From Pseudobutyrivibrio xylanivorans (GTDB taxonomy: Bacteria; Bacillota; Clostridia; Lachnospirales; Lachnospiraceae): a stretch of DNA of 64,000 bases. The position numbers and the translations under genes are program-made. The notes under the pieces were generated by a model. It had not been told where the DNA came from. It saw nothing but the letters and a program-made list of their open reading frames with translations, and made no database searches. Within the stretch, counting starts at the first letter, position 1. Each line of letters starts with the position of its first letter. Of this stretch, positions 48,194 through 56,641 are shown in pieces. The stretch lies in the NCBI RefSeq assembly GCF_008935055.1, contig NZ_CP043030.1, positions 1 through 64,000 of the forward strand. Direction: 5' to 3'.

Positions 48194-49459
48194 TTATCGG
48201 GATATATCGTTCCTCTTTTGTACCGGTTTTCTTTCCTCATTTTGCCGTCTTGCTTCTTCCTGCGCTTCGGCAAGTTTTGCCCTAATCGATACCCTTGTCT
48301 GTTCCGCATGTCCGGCGATCTTTCTCGCTATATCCTTCGTCTTTTCTATCACTGATGTCAGTTTCCTCATTACTTTTTTCAAGACCGGAAGTGTCTTTTC
48401 GGGATTCGGTATCTCCACAAAGACTTTTCCAGTGCTTGATTTAACAGGATGCTCCAGTGCTTTTGCGAACCCTGTTATACTGTCATAATCATCTTTATCT
48501 GCTCCCAGGTCTGTCAGTCCGTCCTTAAGTTCCTTCATTACCGGGAGTTCCTTTTTCTCTAATTCTTCAAGCCATTTTTTCGTATCTTCTTCCGCAATCA
48601 GCTTTGCTTCCTGTATATTAACGATCTCGCTTTGTACCTGCCGTACCTGCTCATTCGCATCAATCACGGACTGATTTGCTGCTTCTTTTATCTCTTCTGC
48701 ATGCTTTGTTGCATCTAGCGCTTCCTCTAAGGCACTCTTTGCTTTAAGCTCTGCTATGGTACGGTTACCACCAATGGTTGTACCGTTAAGTACCGGGAAC
48801 AGTCCCTTCTGAGAGTGTTGATCCATGTATTCCTGCAGTACCCTGTGGAACACATTCATCTCAGTCATATTCATAAGTTCTTTGGCGCAGACCTTAACCC
48901 TTGGTTCCTTGTCAGGATGCTTTTCGTTCCACTTTTTATCATCTACTATAGGGATGAAGAGAAAGTGCATATGGGGAGTTGTTTCGTCCATATGGACGTA
49001 TGCCGAGATCACATTCTGTTCCCCGTATCTTTCAGACAGGAACTTGTAGGATAGTTCAAAGAACTGTTTTATCTGTTCATCTGTGTATGTTATTTCTTTC
49101 AGTTTCGGTGCCGTTTCTGTAGTAACCGTTCCGTCTCTGTGATGAACTTCCTTTTCTTCATAGATGATGTTTCCGTTTTCATCCTCCATGGGAGCATGTG
49201 TAGGAAGTGTTACACACCAGCTTCCGTAAACAACCACATCCGCACGGTTCATACATTTCACATTCGGGTCAGAAAGTCTCGCTTCAAGTCGTTCCCTTTG
49301 TTCCCCTCCATCGGGACACATATTGTAGTTTAAGTGCGTTCTTGTTGGATCAATACGCTGATTCCCGAAGGTTATATATTGTCCGTTCTCATCCTTTTTT
49401 CTTTCACAATGGGCAAATAATCCGTAATCACCTCTTGTAAATTTTTCAAAATTAGCCAT
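48194..49459 (-). CDS. MobV-family relaxase (plasmid recombination/mobilization protein)
   Basis: The ATG at 49459 with AAGGTGG 5 nt upstream is preferred over an in-frame GTG three codons earlier; the protein is 421 residues. The N-terminal relaxase domain shows RTHLNYNM and, with the metal-binding histidines, YVHMDETTPHMHFLFIP (the H-x-DE-x-PH-x-H motif of MobV/Pre enzymes). A long C-terminal coiled coil (about 240-330) follows. It nicks the transfer origin and allows the element to be mobilised by a conjugative helper. It is the first mobilization gene; the likely oriT lies just upstream. Confidence 0.9.
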   Translation of the reverse strand: MANFEKFTRGDYGLFAHCERKKDENGQYITFGNQRIDPTRTHLNYNMCPDGGEQRERLEARLSDPNVKCMNRADVVVYGSWCVTLPTHAPMEDENGNIIYEEKEVHHRDGTVTTETAPKLKEITYTDEQIKQFFELSYKFLSERYGEQNVISAYVHMDETTPHMHFLFIPIVDDKKWNEKHPDKEPRVKVCAKELMNMTEMNVFHRVLQEYMDQHSQKGLFPVLNGTTIGGNRTIAELKAKSALEEALDATKHAEEIKEAANQSVIDANEQVRQVQSEIVNIQEAKLIAEEDTKKWLEELEKKELPVMKELKDGLTDLGADKDDYDSITGFAKALEHPVKSSTGKVFVEIPNPEKTLPVLKKVMRKLTSVIEKTKDIARKIAGHAEQTRVSIRAKLAEAQEEARRQNEERKPVQKRNDISR

Positions 49460-49492
49460 GGTCACCACCTTTCAGAATCCAAAATCTTTTTT

Positions 49493-49533
49493 GGTATAGG
49501 CAAGCTATACCAAAATGAGATTTTGGTAGCTTG
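49493..49533. other. Candidate origin of transfer (oriT)
   Basis: Two overlapping inverted repeats lie 30-70 nt before the relaxase start: GGTATAG-GCAAG-CTATACC (49493-49511), and CAAGCTATACCAAAAT (49501-49516) with ATTTTGGTAGCTTG (49520-49533, 2-nt bulge). Alternative hairpins next to the relaxase gene are typical for oriT of MobV elements. The nick site is not identified. Confidence 0.5.
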
Positions 49534-49647
49534 CTCAGGGCGCTGCCCCGAGACCCTGTAGGAGCCAAACATAAGGCGTTTGGCTCAGTTAAAGCCCCGC
49601 CGGATGGTGAATAATCTTCGCCTCGGTACATCCTGTACCTTACTCGT

Positions 49648-49953
49648 TTATTCATCATGGTCGACATCCCTGTCTCTCGGTACAAGCTGTTCCGAAGAAG
49701 ATACATCCCTCTTCGATACAGCTTGCACCTTTCCGGCAGTGCTTTCCCTGCTCGATGCCGCAGTATCGGCAAATTCGTTTGCCATTCTGCTAAAGTACGC
49801 ATCGAGCTTCTTAAGATCAGGTTCATCTCCGAAATACTTCCTTACGAGATCGGCAATCTTACGATTGTCCTTCTCTAAGGAACGTTCGTATCGTTCCCTG
49901 ATCTTATCCAGATCCTTCTTTAGTTCCCTTGTTGATTTTTCTGCTCTTGGCAT
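49648..49953 (-). CDS. Small accessory mobilization protein
   Basis: This 101-residue, highly charged protein (MPRAEKSTRELKKDLDKIRE start, then RYERSLEKDNRKIADLVRKY) is helical with coiled-coil character, plus a serine-rich tail. Its position between Xis and relaxase and its composition fit a MobC-like or relaxosome accessory factor; I do not recognise a defined family. GAGAGG precedes the ATG. A second frame overlapping it (49452-49826) is a shadow. Confidence 0.6.
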   Translation of the reverse strand: MPRAEKSTRELKKDLDKIRERYERSLEKDNRKIADLVRKYFGDEPDLKKLDAYFSRMANEFADTAASSRESTAGKVQAVSKRDVSSSEQLVPRDRDVDHDE

Positions 49954-49972
49954 TTTCTGTTCCTCTCTTTCT

Positions 49973-50194
49973 TTAGTAGTTGTACACTGCTTTTACTTCA
50001 CTCTGATTGCGCAGGTCGTTCCCTTCGTTTAGTTCCATGAAGGTCTCAATAGTATCCGCCCTGATAAGAAGTTTCCGCCCGACTTTCAGTACCGGAAGCT
50101 TCTTCCATTCGATCAGCTTGCGGAGTGTATTTCTCCCGATACCGGTACACTCTGCAGCTTCATCGATGGAATATGCCATCTTTGATTCACGCAT
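49973..50194 (-). CDS. Excisionase-like helix-turn-helix protein (Xis)
   Basis: This 73-residue protein contains YSIDEAAECTGIGRNTLRKL and IEWKKLPVLKVGRKLLIRAD, the winged helix of the HTH_17/excisionase family. Such proteins bend DNA at the ends of tyrosine-recombinase elements and favour excision. GGAGG lies 8 nt before the ATG. It is divergent from the XRE regulator, as in many Lachnospiraceae elements. Confidence 0.88.
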   Translation of the reverse strand: MRESKMAYSIDEAAECTGIGRNTLRKLIEWKKLPVLKVGRKLLIRADTIETFMELNEGNDLRNQSEVKAVYNY

Positions 50195-50447
50195 TTTTCA
50201 CTCCTCCTTTCCATTTGCATTATGCAATTCTTTCTAAGCAGAATATATCGCAGGTTTTAAAATCTGTCAAGCACTCTGCAAATCCATATCGCTTTATCAA
50301 ATTGCATATTGCATTTCTCTTTGTTATGTGATACAGTACAGATGTACCCACCGGAAAGGGATTTTCGGTCAGGAATAATATGATTTTGATAACAGAAAAA
50401 AGTAATGATAAGCGGTACACTTACACCGAAAGAGGAGGCGTAAGCAA

Positions 50448-51068
50448 ATGAAAGATAAAGATTTACGCAAGATGATAGGAAGCAGAATCAAGCAGAGACG
50501 TACAGAGCTTAACCTTCATCAGAAATACATAGCAGAAAAGATGGATGTAAACACATCCACCATTCAAAGATATGAAGCAGGTACTATCGACAACACCAAG
50601 AAACTCATCCTTGAGGGACTTGCTGATGCTCTTCACGTATCAGTGGAATGGCTCAAAGGTGAAACCGATGAGTACGAAACGGACATCACAGATAAGCGTG
50701 ATCTCCAAATCCGCGATCTTATGGGAAGACTATCTGTAAGCGATAAAGAAGAACTGTCAGATGAACAGTTCGCATTCTCAAAAGACCTACTCATATACAT
50801 ACTCTCGGAGTATGAACTGTTCCTTGATTCTTTTAAATTCGGATGTACGAATTATAAGAATGATAAACAAAATAAAGATATTGCCAAGGCAATGGGAATT
50901 GATTCCGTAAAGGAATACAATGAGATCATGTTCCTTAGAGAAGTGACTCATTCCATCAATGCCTATAACGATATCGCGGATGTGATAAGACTCTACTCAA
51001 AGAGCCCTGAGAAGGCATCGGAAAGACTTGCCAACCTCATGGCTGACTTTGGTAGCGACGAAGAATAA
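50448..51068 (+). CDS. XRE-family (cI-like) regulator
   Basis: This 206-residue protein has an N-terminal XRE helix-turn-helix (IGSRIKQRRTELNLHQKYIA then EKMDVNTSTIQRYEAGTIDN) and a longer C-terminal part without protease motifs. It probably keeps the element quiet. It is divergent from xis across a 250-nt gap (50195-50447) that should hold both promoters. GGAGG lies 9 nt before the ATG. Confidence 0.88.
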   Translation: MKDKDLRKMIGSRIKQRRTELNLHQKYIAEKMDVNTSTIQRYEAGTIDNTKKLILEGLADALHVSVEWLKGETDEYETDITDKRDLQIRDLMGRLSVSDKEELSDEQFAFSKDLLIYILSEYELFLDSFKFGCTNYKNDKQNKDIAKAMGIDSVKEYNEIMFLREVTHSINAYNDIADVIRLYSKSPEKASERLANLMADFGSDEE

Positions 51069-51142
51069 ATCACATTCAGATATCTTATAGTAAAAAGCAT
51101 TTCAACAGTTCCGATTGCCCGTGAATGAAAGGAGCACAGTTT

Positions 51143-52432
51143 ATGGCAAAAGGATCTGTAAGAAAAAAAGGAAAAAAGTGGTACTACCGCTTCTATGTTG
51201 AGGATGCAAGCGGAAATCTGGTACAGAAGGAGTTTACCGGTACCGAAAGCAAGAGTGAAACGGAAAAGCTCTTAAGACAGGCAATGGAAGACTATGAAGA
51301 AAAGAAGTTCATTGCAAAAGCAGAAAACACCACTCTCGGTGATTTGCTCGACGTTTGGGCTGAGGAAGACTTAAAGACCGGTTCACTAAGCAACGGCACT
51401 GTAGAAAACTATCTCCAGACTATTCAGAGGATCAAAAAGCATCCGATCAGTAAGCGGAAGCTCAAAACCATCACATCGGATCACCTGCAAAAGTTCATGG
51501 ATCTGCTGGTGTTCGGAGGGACCGAAGGCGATTTTACATCAAACGGCTTTTCCAAAAACTATATGAGATCATACTCCGCAGTGCTACACGGAGCTTTCCG
51601 GTTCGCGGTATTTCCAAAGCAGCTCATAACCTTTAATCCAATGGACTATGTGGTAATACACAGTAACGTGACCGATGCAGAACTGTTCGCAGAGGACGAT
51701 GAATCACAGGAGACTACTAAGCCTCTTACCCCGGAAGAATATCAGAAACTAATTGATTTCTTGGGAAAAAGAAGCAAAGATGCCATCCTTCCAGTTCAGA
51801 TAGCATACTTCACCGGACTCCGCATCGGAGAAGTGGCTGGGCTTACCTGGCAGGACATCAATCTTGATGAACAGTACCTCACAGTCCGCAGGAGCATCCG
51901 TTACAACGGAGCAAGACACACCACCGAGATTGGGCCTACCAAGCGTGGCAAGGTTCGAATCGTGGATTTCGGAGATACTCTCACTGAAATCTTAAGAAAG
52001 GCCAAGAAAGAACAGCACAAAAACAGACTCCGTTACGGCACACTGTATCATCACAACTACTACCGCGAAGTCAAAGAAAAGAACCGCATCCACTATGAAT
52101 TTTACCACTTAAGTGGGGAGGATATGGTTCCTCCCGATTATCAGGAAATCGACTTCGTATGTAAGCGTGAAGATGGAAGCCTCGAAATACCTGCTACCAT
52201 CTCAGATGCCTGCAGATCAGCTTCCAAACATGTACCTGAACTGGAAGGCTTTCACTTCCACATGCTCCGCCACACATACACAACAAATATGCTGACGAAC
52301 GGAGCCATGCCGAAGGATGTGCAGGAAATGCTCGGTCACTCGGATGTAAGTACCACAATGAACATATACGCCCACGGTTCAAGAGAATCCAAGAAAAGCA
52401 GTGCAAAACTCTTGGATAAAGTAGTCGGATAA
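51143..52432 (+). CDS. Tyrosine-family site-specific integrase
   Basis: The ATG at 51143 with AAAGGAG 8 nt upstream is preferred over an ATG 18 nt earlier; the protein is 429 residues. An N-terminal arm-binding domain ([20 protein letters not shown]), a SAM-like core-binding domain, then the catalytic domain: Arg in [10 protein letters not shown], the HxxR box [24 protein letters not shown] with the nucleophile Tyr. All catalytic residues are present. It inserts and excises the element; repeats in both flanks match arm sites. It ends close to the right boundary. Confidence 0.93.
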   Translation: MAKGSVRKKGKKWYYRFYVEDASGNLVQKEFTGTESKSETEKLLRQAMEDYEEKKFIAKAENTTLGDLLDVWAEEDLKTGSLSNGTVENYLQTIQRIKKHPISKRKLKTITSDHLQKFMDLLVFGGTEGDFTSNGFSKNYMRSYSAVLHGAFRFAVFPKQLITFNPMDYVVIHSNVTDAELFAEDDESQETTKPLTPEEYQKLIDFLGKRSKDAILPVQIAYFTGLRIGEVAGLTWQDINLDEQYLTVRRSIRYNGARHTTEIGPTKRGKVRIVDFGDTLTEILRKAKKEQHKNRLRYGTLYHHNYYREVKEKNRIHYEFYHLSGEDMVPPDYQEIDFVCKREDGSLEIPATISDACRSASKHVPELEGFHFHMLRHTYTTNMLTNGAMPKDVQEMLGHSDVSTTMNIYAHGSRESKKSSAKLLDKVVG

Positions 52433-52437
52433 AAAAG

Positions 52438-52530
52438 TTTCCCTTGTATCTACCTCATAAGGGCAAAAACAAGGGAAAACCGCAATCCGATCACTATATA
52501 AAGGCTCACAAGCCTTGTAAATAAGGGAAA
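52438..52530. repeat. Integrase arm-type repeats, right end
   Basis: TTTCCCTTGT (52438-52447), ACAAGGGAAA (52469-52478) and ATAAGGGAAA (52521-52530), next to the CTTGTAAATA core copy (52514-52523). The same motifs occur at the left end. Confidence 0.65.
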
Positions 52531-52639
52531 GTTAGCAAATCAGTTAGACAAATTGGAATTTGTTAATCTTACTGCCTTCAATTATACAGAATCCACATCC
52601 AGCAAGGAATACACAATTCAAAAGTGATATTTTTCTACT

Positions 52640-52847
52640 CCCGAGCAGTACTAACTTCATTTTTCTTTCTAGCACTGCCCATTTCTCTTCTCCCGAGCAG
52701 TGCTGCATTCATTTTTGCTTCTAGCACTGCCCATCTCTCTTCTTCCGAGCAGTGCTGCATTCATTTTTGCTTCTAGCACTGCTCATCCCTCTTCTCCAGG
52801 GCAGTACTACAAGCATTCTCTTCTCTAGCACTGCCTGCCCCCACAAA
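52640..52847. repeat. Tandem repeat array, four 52-bp units with internal palindromes
   Basis: Units start at 52640, 52692, 52744 and 52796. Each has GAGCAGTGCT (or a variant) near its start and CTAGCACTGC about 30 nt later, so GCAGTGCT and its complement AGCACTGC alternate along the array. Units 2 and 3 are nearly identical; 1 and 4 are more diverged. There are no unique spacers as in CRISPR. It lies about 120 bp right of the mobile element and just after it no gene begins for 150 bp. Confidence 0.88.
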
Positions 52848-52996
52848 ACTCTTCATAAAAAAGCAGCTATCTTGCGATAACTGCTATGTAACGTTCAGTA
52901 TTCAATTAGAAAGAGATCGACAAATTTGAAGTTAATATAGCAATTTATTTCAGCAGATACTTATCAAATGTCTTATGAGGATCCATGTGAGTATCC

Positions 52997-53281
52997 TTAA
53001 AAAAAAAAGCCCCAAATGATAAACGTAGGAATAGCCATATAAGGCGATATAATAAAAGAAAGCACCGTACCTATGAGCATTAATGCAGACCAAATCAAAC
53101 ACTGATTTCTTATATCTCTAGAAATAGCTGCTCTGTCATACATTTCCTGTTCTTTATCTGTAAAGGAATTAAATCCAGCAACAAATTTAGTTGCCCTTTC
53201 TTTGAATAATCCAAACAACAGTCCTACTGTTGCAAATGGTATAACCAGTACTCCGCACATCCAAGCTCCTAGATTCATCAT
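52997..53281 (-). CDS. DUF3784 membrane protein, frameshifted at a 10-A tract
   Basis: This 94-residue protein has two membrane regions around a DUF3784 core, KERATKFVAGFNSFTDKEQE, MYDRAAISRDIRNQC. The frame ends directly in a run of ten T on the coding strand (52999-53008). With nine T the frame would go on for 18 codons (KDTHMDPHKTFDKYLLK, ending at 52945), which looks like the normal end of such proteins. So the gene is either phase-variable, read by slippage, or recently broken. Confidence 0.8.
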   Translation of the reverse strand: MMNLGAWMCGVLVIPFATVGLLFGLFKERATKFVAGFNSFTDKEQEMYDRAAISRDIRNQCLIWSALMLIGTVLSFIISPYMAIPTFIIWGFFF

Positions 53282-53510
53282 ATTCCTCCCTTATAAACTG
53301 CGATTGATAATGTCTTTATTTTAGTTGATTAGAGAGCTAAGTAAAAGTTTTAATTACCATATTTCTCATTTTTGTTTCATATATACATATTAAACAATCT
53401 GCATATAGAAAAAGGTTACTGTTTTCAGCAACCTCAGTATAGTGCTCCTATCAAATAAAATATGTTTCCTACTGAATCGGGTGCAGAAATTCTTAAATCA
53501 GTCGTGATGT
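53282..53510. other. Gap before the iron operon promoter
   Basis: No gene. A hairpin AGGTTACTG-TTTT-CAGCAACCT (53413-53434) and a GTTTTAATTACCATATTTCT stretch (53347-53366) resemble segments at 45107-45137 and 44841-44860. Confidence 0.5.
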
Positions 53511-53566
53511 TTGACATGACTAACTTCCTATGGTAAATTTCTTTCACATTGTTAGATGAGTCTAAC
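53511..53566 (+). promoter_or_regulatory. Iron operon promoter with DtxR/IdeR-like operator
   Basis: TTGACA (53511-53516), 17-nt spacer, TAAATT (53534-53539). GTTAGA-TGAG-TCTAAC (53551-53566) follows at the transcription start. It fits the TTAG-N6-CTAA core of DtxR/IdeR iron operators, so iron-dependent repression is likely. Confidence 0.6.
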
Positions 53567-53599
53567 TTTAGATAGATAAGATATGGAGGATTAATTTTA

Positions 53600-54640
53600 A
53601 TGAAAAAACCATTACTAGCTTTATTGTTATCTACTTCGATTTTTGCATCATTTATTGGTTGCGGTTCTACATCACAGAAAGCAGAAACAGCTACTTCTGA
53701 GACAACAGCAGAAGCTGATACTCAGTTTCCACTTACTATTAAACACGCTTTTGGTGAGACAGTTATTGAAAGTAAGCCTGAACGAATTGTAAACCTTGGA
53801 TGGGCTAATCAAGATACAACACTTGCACTTGGTGTAGTTCCAGTTGGTGTGTCTGCAGCAAATTATGGTCTTATGACTGAAAATAAACTTCATCCTTGGA
53901 CTGATGATGCTTTCAAAAATTTAGGTGAAACTTCTCCAAATGTTTTCAATGATGAAACTGGTTGGGATTACGAAGCCATTGCTGCCTGTGAACCAGATGT
54001 TATTATTGCTTCTTACTCTGGATTCACCGAAGAGGAATATAATCTTCTTTCTGAAATCGCTCCTGTTGTTCCTTTCTTGGAAGTTGCATGGAAGACAAAC
54101 TGGCGTGAACAAACTATTACAAACGCTACTGCAATGGGACTTAAAGAAGATGGTGAAAAGCTTGTAGAACAGACTGATGCATTGATTGCAGAAAAGCTTG
54201 CTGACTACCCTGACCTTGAAGGAAAAACTGCTGGTTACTTCTGGATATCACAAGATGATATGAGTACATTTTATGCATATCTTCCAAATGACCCACGAGC
54301 TTCTTATCTTAATGATTTAGGCTTGGCTACTCCAGAAAGCATTCTTTCTTTGGCAGAGACTTCTGATGATTTCTCGGTAACTATTTCACGAGAAAAAACA
54401 GATATGTTAAATGACGTAGATATTATGGTTGTGTATGGTGATAAAGGACTTTTGGAAGCACTTCAGGCCGACCCACTTATGAGCCAGATTCCTGCTGTAA
54501 AAAATGGTGCAGTTGTATTAATTGATTCAACAACAGCCTTGGCAGCAGCAACAACTCCATCAATTCTCTCTATACCATATGCAGTTGATGATTATCTTAA
54601 AGTATTAAATGAGGCAGCACAAAAAATTGAAGCAAAATAA
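53600..54640 (+). CDS. Siderophore/iron ABC transporter substrate-binding lipoprotein
   Basis: This 346-residue protein has a lipobox (IGC, Cys21) and the FecB/FepB-type periplasmic binding fold (about 40-340): IKHAFGETVIESKPERIVNL start, CEPDVIIASYSGF, ATAMGLKEDG and the end SILSIPYAVDDYLKVL. It captures ferric siderophore or heme outside the membrane. It heads a four-gene import operon and overlaps the first permease gene by 32 nt. A DtxR-like operator sits at its promoter. Ligand unknown. Confidence 0.9.
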   Translation: MKKPLLALLLSTSIFASFIGCGSTSQKAETATSETTAEADTQFPLTIKHAFGETVIESKPERIVNLGWANQDTTLALGVVPVGVSAANYGLMTENKLHPWTDDAFKNLGETSPNVFNDETGWDYEAIAACEPDVIIASYSGFTEEEYNLLSEIAPVVPFLEVAWKTNWREQTITNATAMGLKEDGEKLVEQTDALIAEKLADYPDLEGKTAGYFWISQDDMSTFYAYLPNDPRASYLNDLGLATPESILSLAETSDDFSVTISREKTDMLNDVDIMVVYGDKGLLEALQADPLMSQIPAVKNGAVVLIDSTTALAAATTPSILSIPYAVDDYLKVLNEAAQKIEAK

Positions 54641-55628
54641 TAAGATTAAAACAATAACTTTAATAGGAATATTATTACTGTTTATATCAGTTATCTTGTC
54701 AATAACCTACGGAGCAAAATCCGTAGGTTTATCTGATGTTATAGATGCATTACTTGGCAGAAATCTTGAAGACTACAATGTGAATGTAGTTCAGGCACGA
54801 CTACCTCGCACACTCTTTGGAATTATAGCTGGTGCGTCTCTTAGCATTTCTGGTGTATTGATGCAGTCTATTACCAGAAACCCAATAGCTGATCCAAGTA
54901 TACTCGGGGTTAACACTGGTGCCTCCCTTTTTATAGTATTTGGAATATCATTTTTTAATATTCAATCCAAGCTATCATATATTGGACTTGCCTTTGTAGG
55001 GGCGCTCCTCACTTCCATATTTGTGTATCGTCTGGCAAGTCTTGGTTATAGTGGGGCCACGCCAATTAAGCTTGCTATTTCTGGGGCAGCTATTAGCACC
55101 GCTCTATCCAGTCTTATAAGCATAATTGTTATGCCAGATTCCAGTGTAATGACATCCTTCAGATTTTGGCAGATAGGCAGTATTGGCGGCACATCTACTG
55201 ATGACATCTTATTGCTTCTCCCATTCACTGTTTTGGCTATCGTGGTGAGTTTTCTTCTATCAGACAATCTGGACACAATGCTTCTTTCAGAAGAAACTGC
55301 AATAGCTCTAGGACTAAACATTGGTCGTACTAGAATTTTGGCAGCTCTTTGTGGCGTATTATTATGTGCTTGCACCACAGCACTAGCAGGACCAATTAGC
55401 TTTATCGGTCTTATGATTCCTCATCTTATCCGCTCTTCTATTGGATCCATCCACAAACCACTTATTATTCTAAGTGGAATATATGGTGGTGCTATTCTTA
55501 TTATCTCAGATGTGCTTGGACGAATCCTTGGCGCTCCAGGTGAATTGGAGTCTGGAATAATGACAGCACTTATTGGAGCTCCAGTATTTATTTACATTAT
55601 TAGAAAGGCGAAGCTTCAGAGCTTATGA
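54609..55628 (+). CDS. FecCD-family iron transport permease 1
   Basis: This 339-residue protein has about nine to ten membrane helices and the FecCD hallmarks: RLPRTLFGIIAGASLSISGVL, TRNPIADPSILGVNTGASL, and the late GPISFIGLMIPHLIR that contacts the ATPase. The ATG at 54609 overlaps the binding protein gene by 32 nt; a TTG at 54630 could be an alternative start. It forms the channel with the second permease. Confidence 0.92.
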   Translation: MRQHKKLKQNNKIKTITLIGILLLFISVILSITYGAKSVGLSDVIDALLGRNLEDYNVNVVQARLPRTLFGIIAGASLSISGVLMQSITRNPIADPSILGVNTGASLFIVFGISFFNIQSKLSYIGLAFVGALLTSIFVYRLASLGYSGATPIKLAISGAAISTALSSLISIIVMPDSSVMTSFRFWQIGSIGGTSTDDILLLLPFTVLAIVVSFLLSDNLDTMLLSEETAIALGLNIGRTRILAALCGVLLCACTTALAGPISFIGLMIPHLIRSSIGSIHKPLIILSGIYGGAILIISDVLGRILGAPGELESGIMTALIGAPVFIYIIRKAKLQSL

Positions 55629-56641
55629 TAAAAAACGAAATCATTTTTCACGGAATAAAAAAAAGACAGAAACACTACCATATTGCAATCTTTATAATGT
55701 TTGTTATCCTTGCAATACTTGTTTGTCTCAATGTTACAATTGGCGAGAAAAACTATACTCTTGCCGAAGTAGTAAGCATCATTTTAAATGGTGAAAACAA
55801 CTATATCATAATGAAGCTTAGGTTACCTCGAACTATAGCAGGTATTTTTTGCGGAATTGCCTTTGCCATTGCAGGAAACACATTTCAGACCCTTCTTGGC
55901 AATCCACTGGCAAGCCCTGATATTATCGGAGTTTCCTCTGGATCAACAGTAGCTGCAGTTTTCTGTATTTTATTTTTGAATCTAAACAGAGGGATTGTCT
56001 CTATCATCTCCGTTGTTGCCGGATTACTTGCAGCGTTTACAATCTACAAGCTATCCTGTAAAAATGGATTTTCTAACAGCAGGCTTATTCTCACAGGTAT
56101 TGGGGCCCAGGCATTCTTTACAGCCCTTATAAACTGGATGGTAATGCGAGCTGCAGAATATGATGTTCCAACAGCCATGAGATGGATGGCAGGCAATCTC
56201 AACGGAATCACAACAGATACACTACCTCTCCTTGTGATTGTGGTAATCCTTGCTTTTGCGATAATGATTTATTGTAATCAAAGTATCCGGTCTCTGGAAT
56301 TAGGCGAACGATATGCCACAATCCTAGGAGTAAATGTTAGTGTAGTTAGAACACTCCTCATGTTTTGCTCTGTTGTGTTGATTGCATTTGCTACCTCAAT
56401 CTCTGGTCCAATTGCTTCAATTGCTTTTTTATCTGGACCAATTGCGACCCGTATATGTTCAAACAACCAAACCAACTACACGTCCTCAGCATTAATTGGA
56501 GCAATTCTTGTAATAGCAGGAGACTTTATTGGACAAAATCTTCTTCCAACTAGATATCCAGTTGGAATTGTTACTGGACTTCTAGGAGCTCCATACCTTG
56601 TATATCTTCTAATCAGACAAAATAAAGGAGGCGTAATTTAG
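55625..56641 (+). CDS. FecCD-family iron transport permease 2
   Basis: This 338-residue paralogue has the same hallmarks: KLRLPRTIAGIFCGIAFAIA, LGNPLASPDIIGVSSGSTVA and GPIASIAFLSGPIA, where PH of the usual GLxxPH loop is replaced by SG. It overlaps permease 1 by 4 nt and touches the ATPase start, so the set is tightly coupled. Two different permeases suggest a heterodimeric importer. Confidence 0.92.
   Translation: MIKNEIIFHGIKKRQKHYHIAIFIMFVILAILVCLNVTIGEKNYTLAEVVSIILNGENNYIIMKLRLPRTIAGIFCGIAFAIAGNTFQTLLGNPLASPDIIGVSSGSTVAAVFCILFLNLNRGIVSIISVVAGLLAAFTIYKLSCKNGFSNSRLILTGIGAQAFFTALINWMVMRAAEYDVPTAMRWMAGNLNGITTDTLPLLVIVVILAFAIMIYCNQSIRSLELGERYATILGVNVSVVRTLLMFCSVVLIAFATSISGPIASIAFLSGPIATRICSNNQTNYTSSALIGAILVIAGDFIGQNLLPTRYPVGIVTGLLGAPYLVYLLIRQNKGGVI

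Larger units (their letters stand above)
45443..52523 (+). mobile_element. Probable integrative mobilizable element carrying an ABC transporter
   Basis: The same 10-mer CTTGTAAATA occurs at 45443-45452 and 52514-52523, the second about 80 nt after the integrase stop, and could be the attachment core. Just inside both ends are copies of TTTCCCTTGT or its complement ACAAGGGAAA (45486-45495, 45541-45550; 52438-52447, 52469-52478) plus ATAAGGGAAA at both ends, as expected for integrase arm sites. Between them lie three ABC transporter genes, a MobV relaxase, an accessory gene, Xis, an XRE regulator and a tyrosine integrase. Boundaries are proposals; no empty site is available for comparison. Confidence 0.65.

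Noticed and set aside
49580-50032. 150-codon plus-strand frame
   Set aside because: Antisense to the accessory mobilization gene, which has a proper ribosome binding site and charged helical sequence.
52640-52847. CRISPR array
   Set aside because: Units are contiguous 52-bp repeats with no variable spacers and no cas genes nearby.
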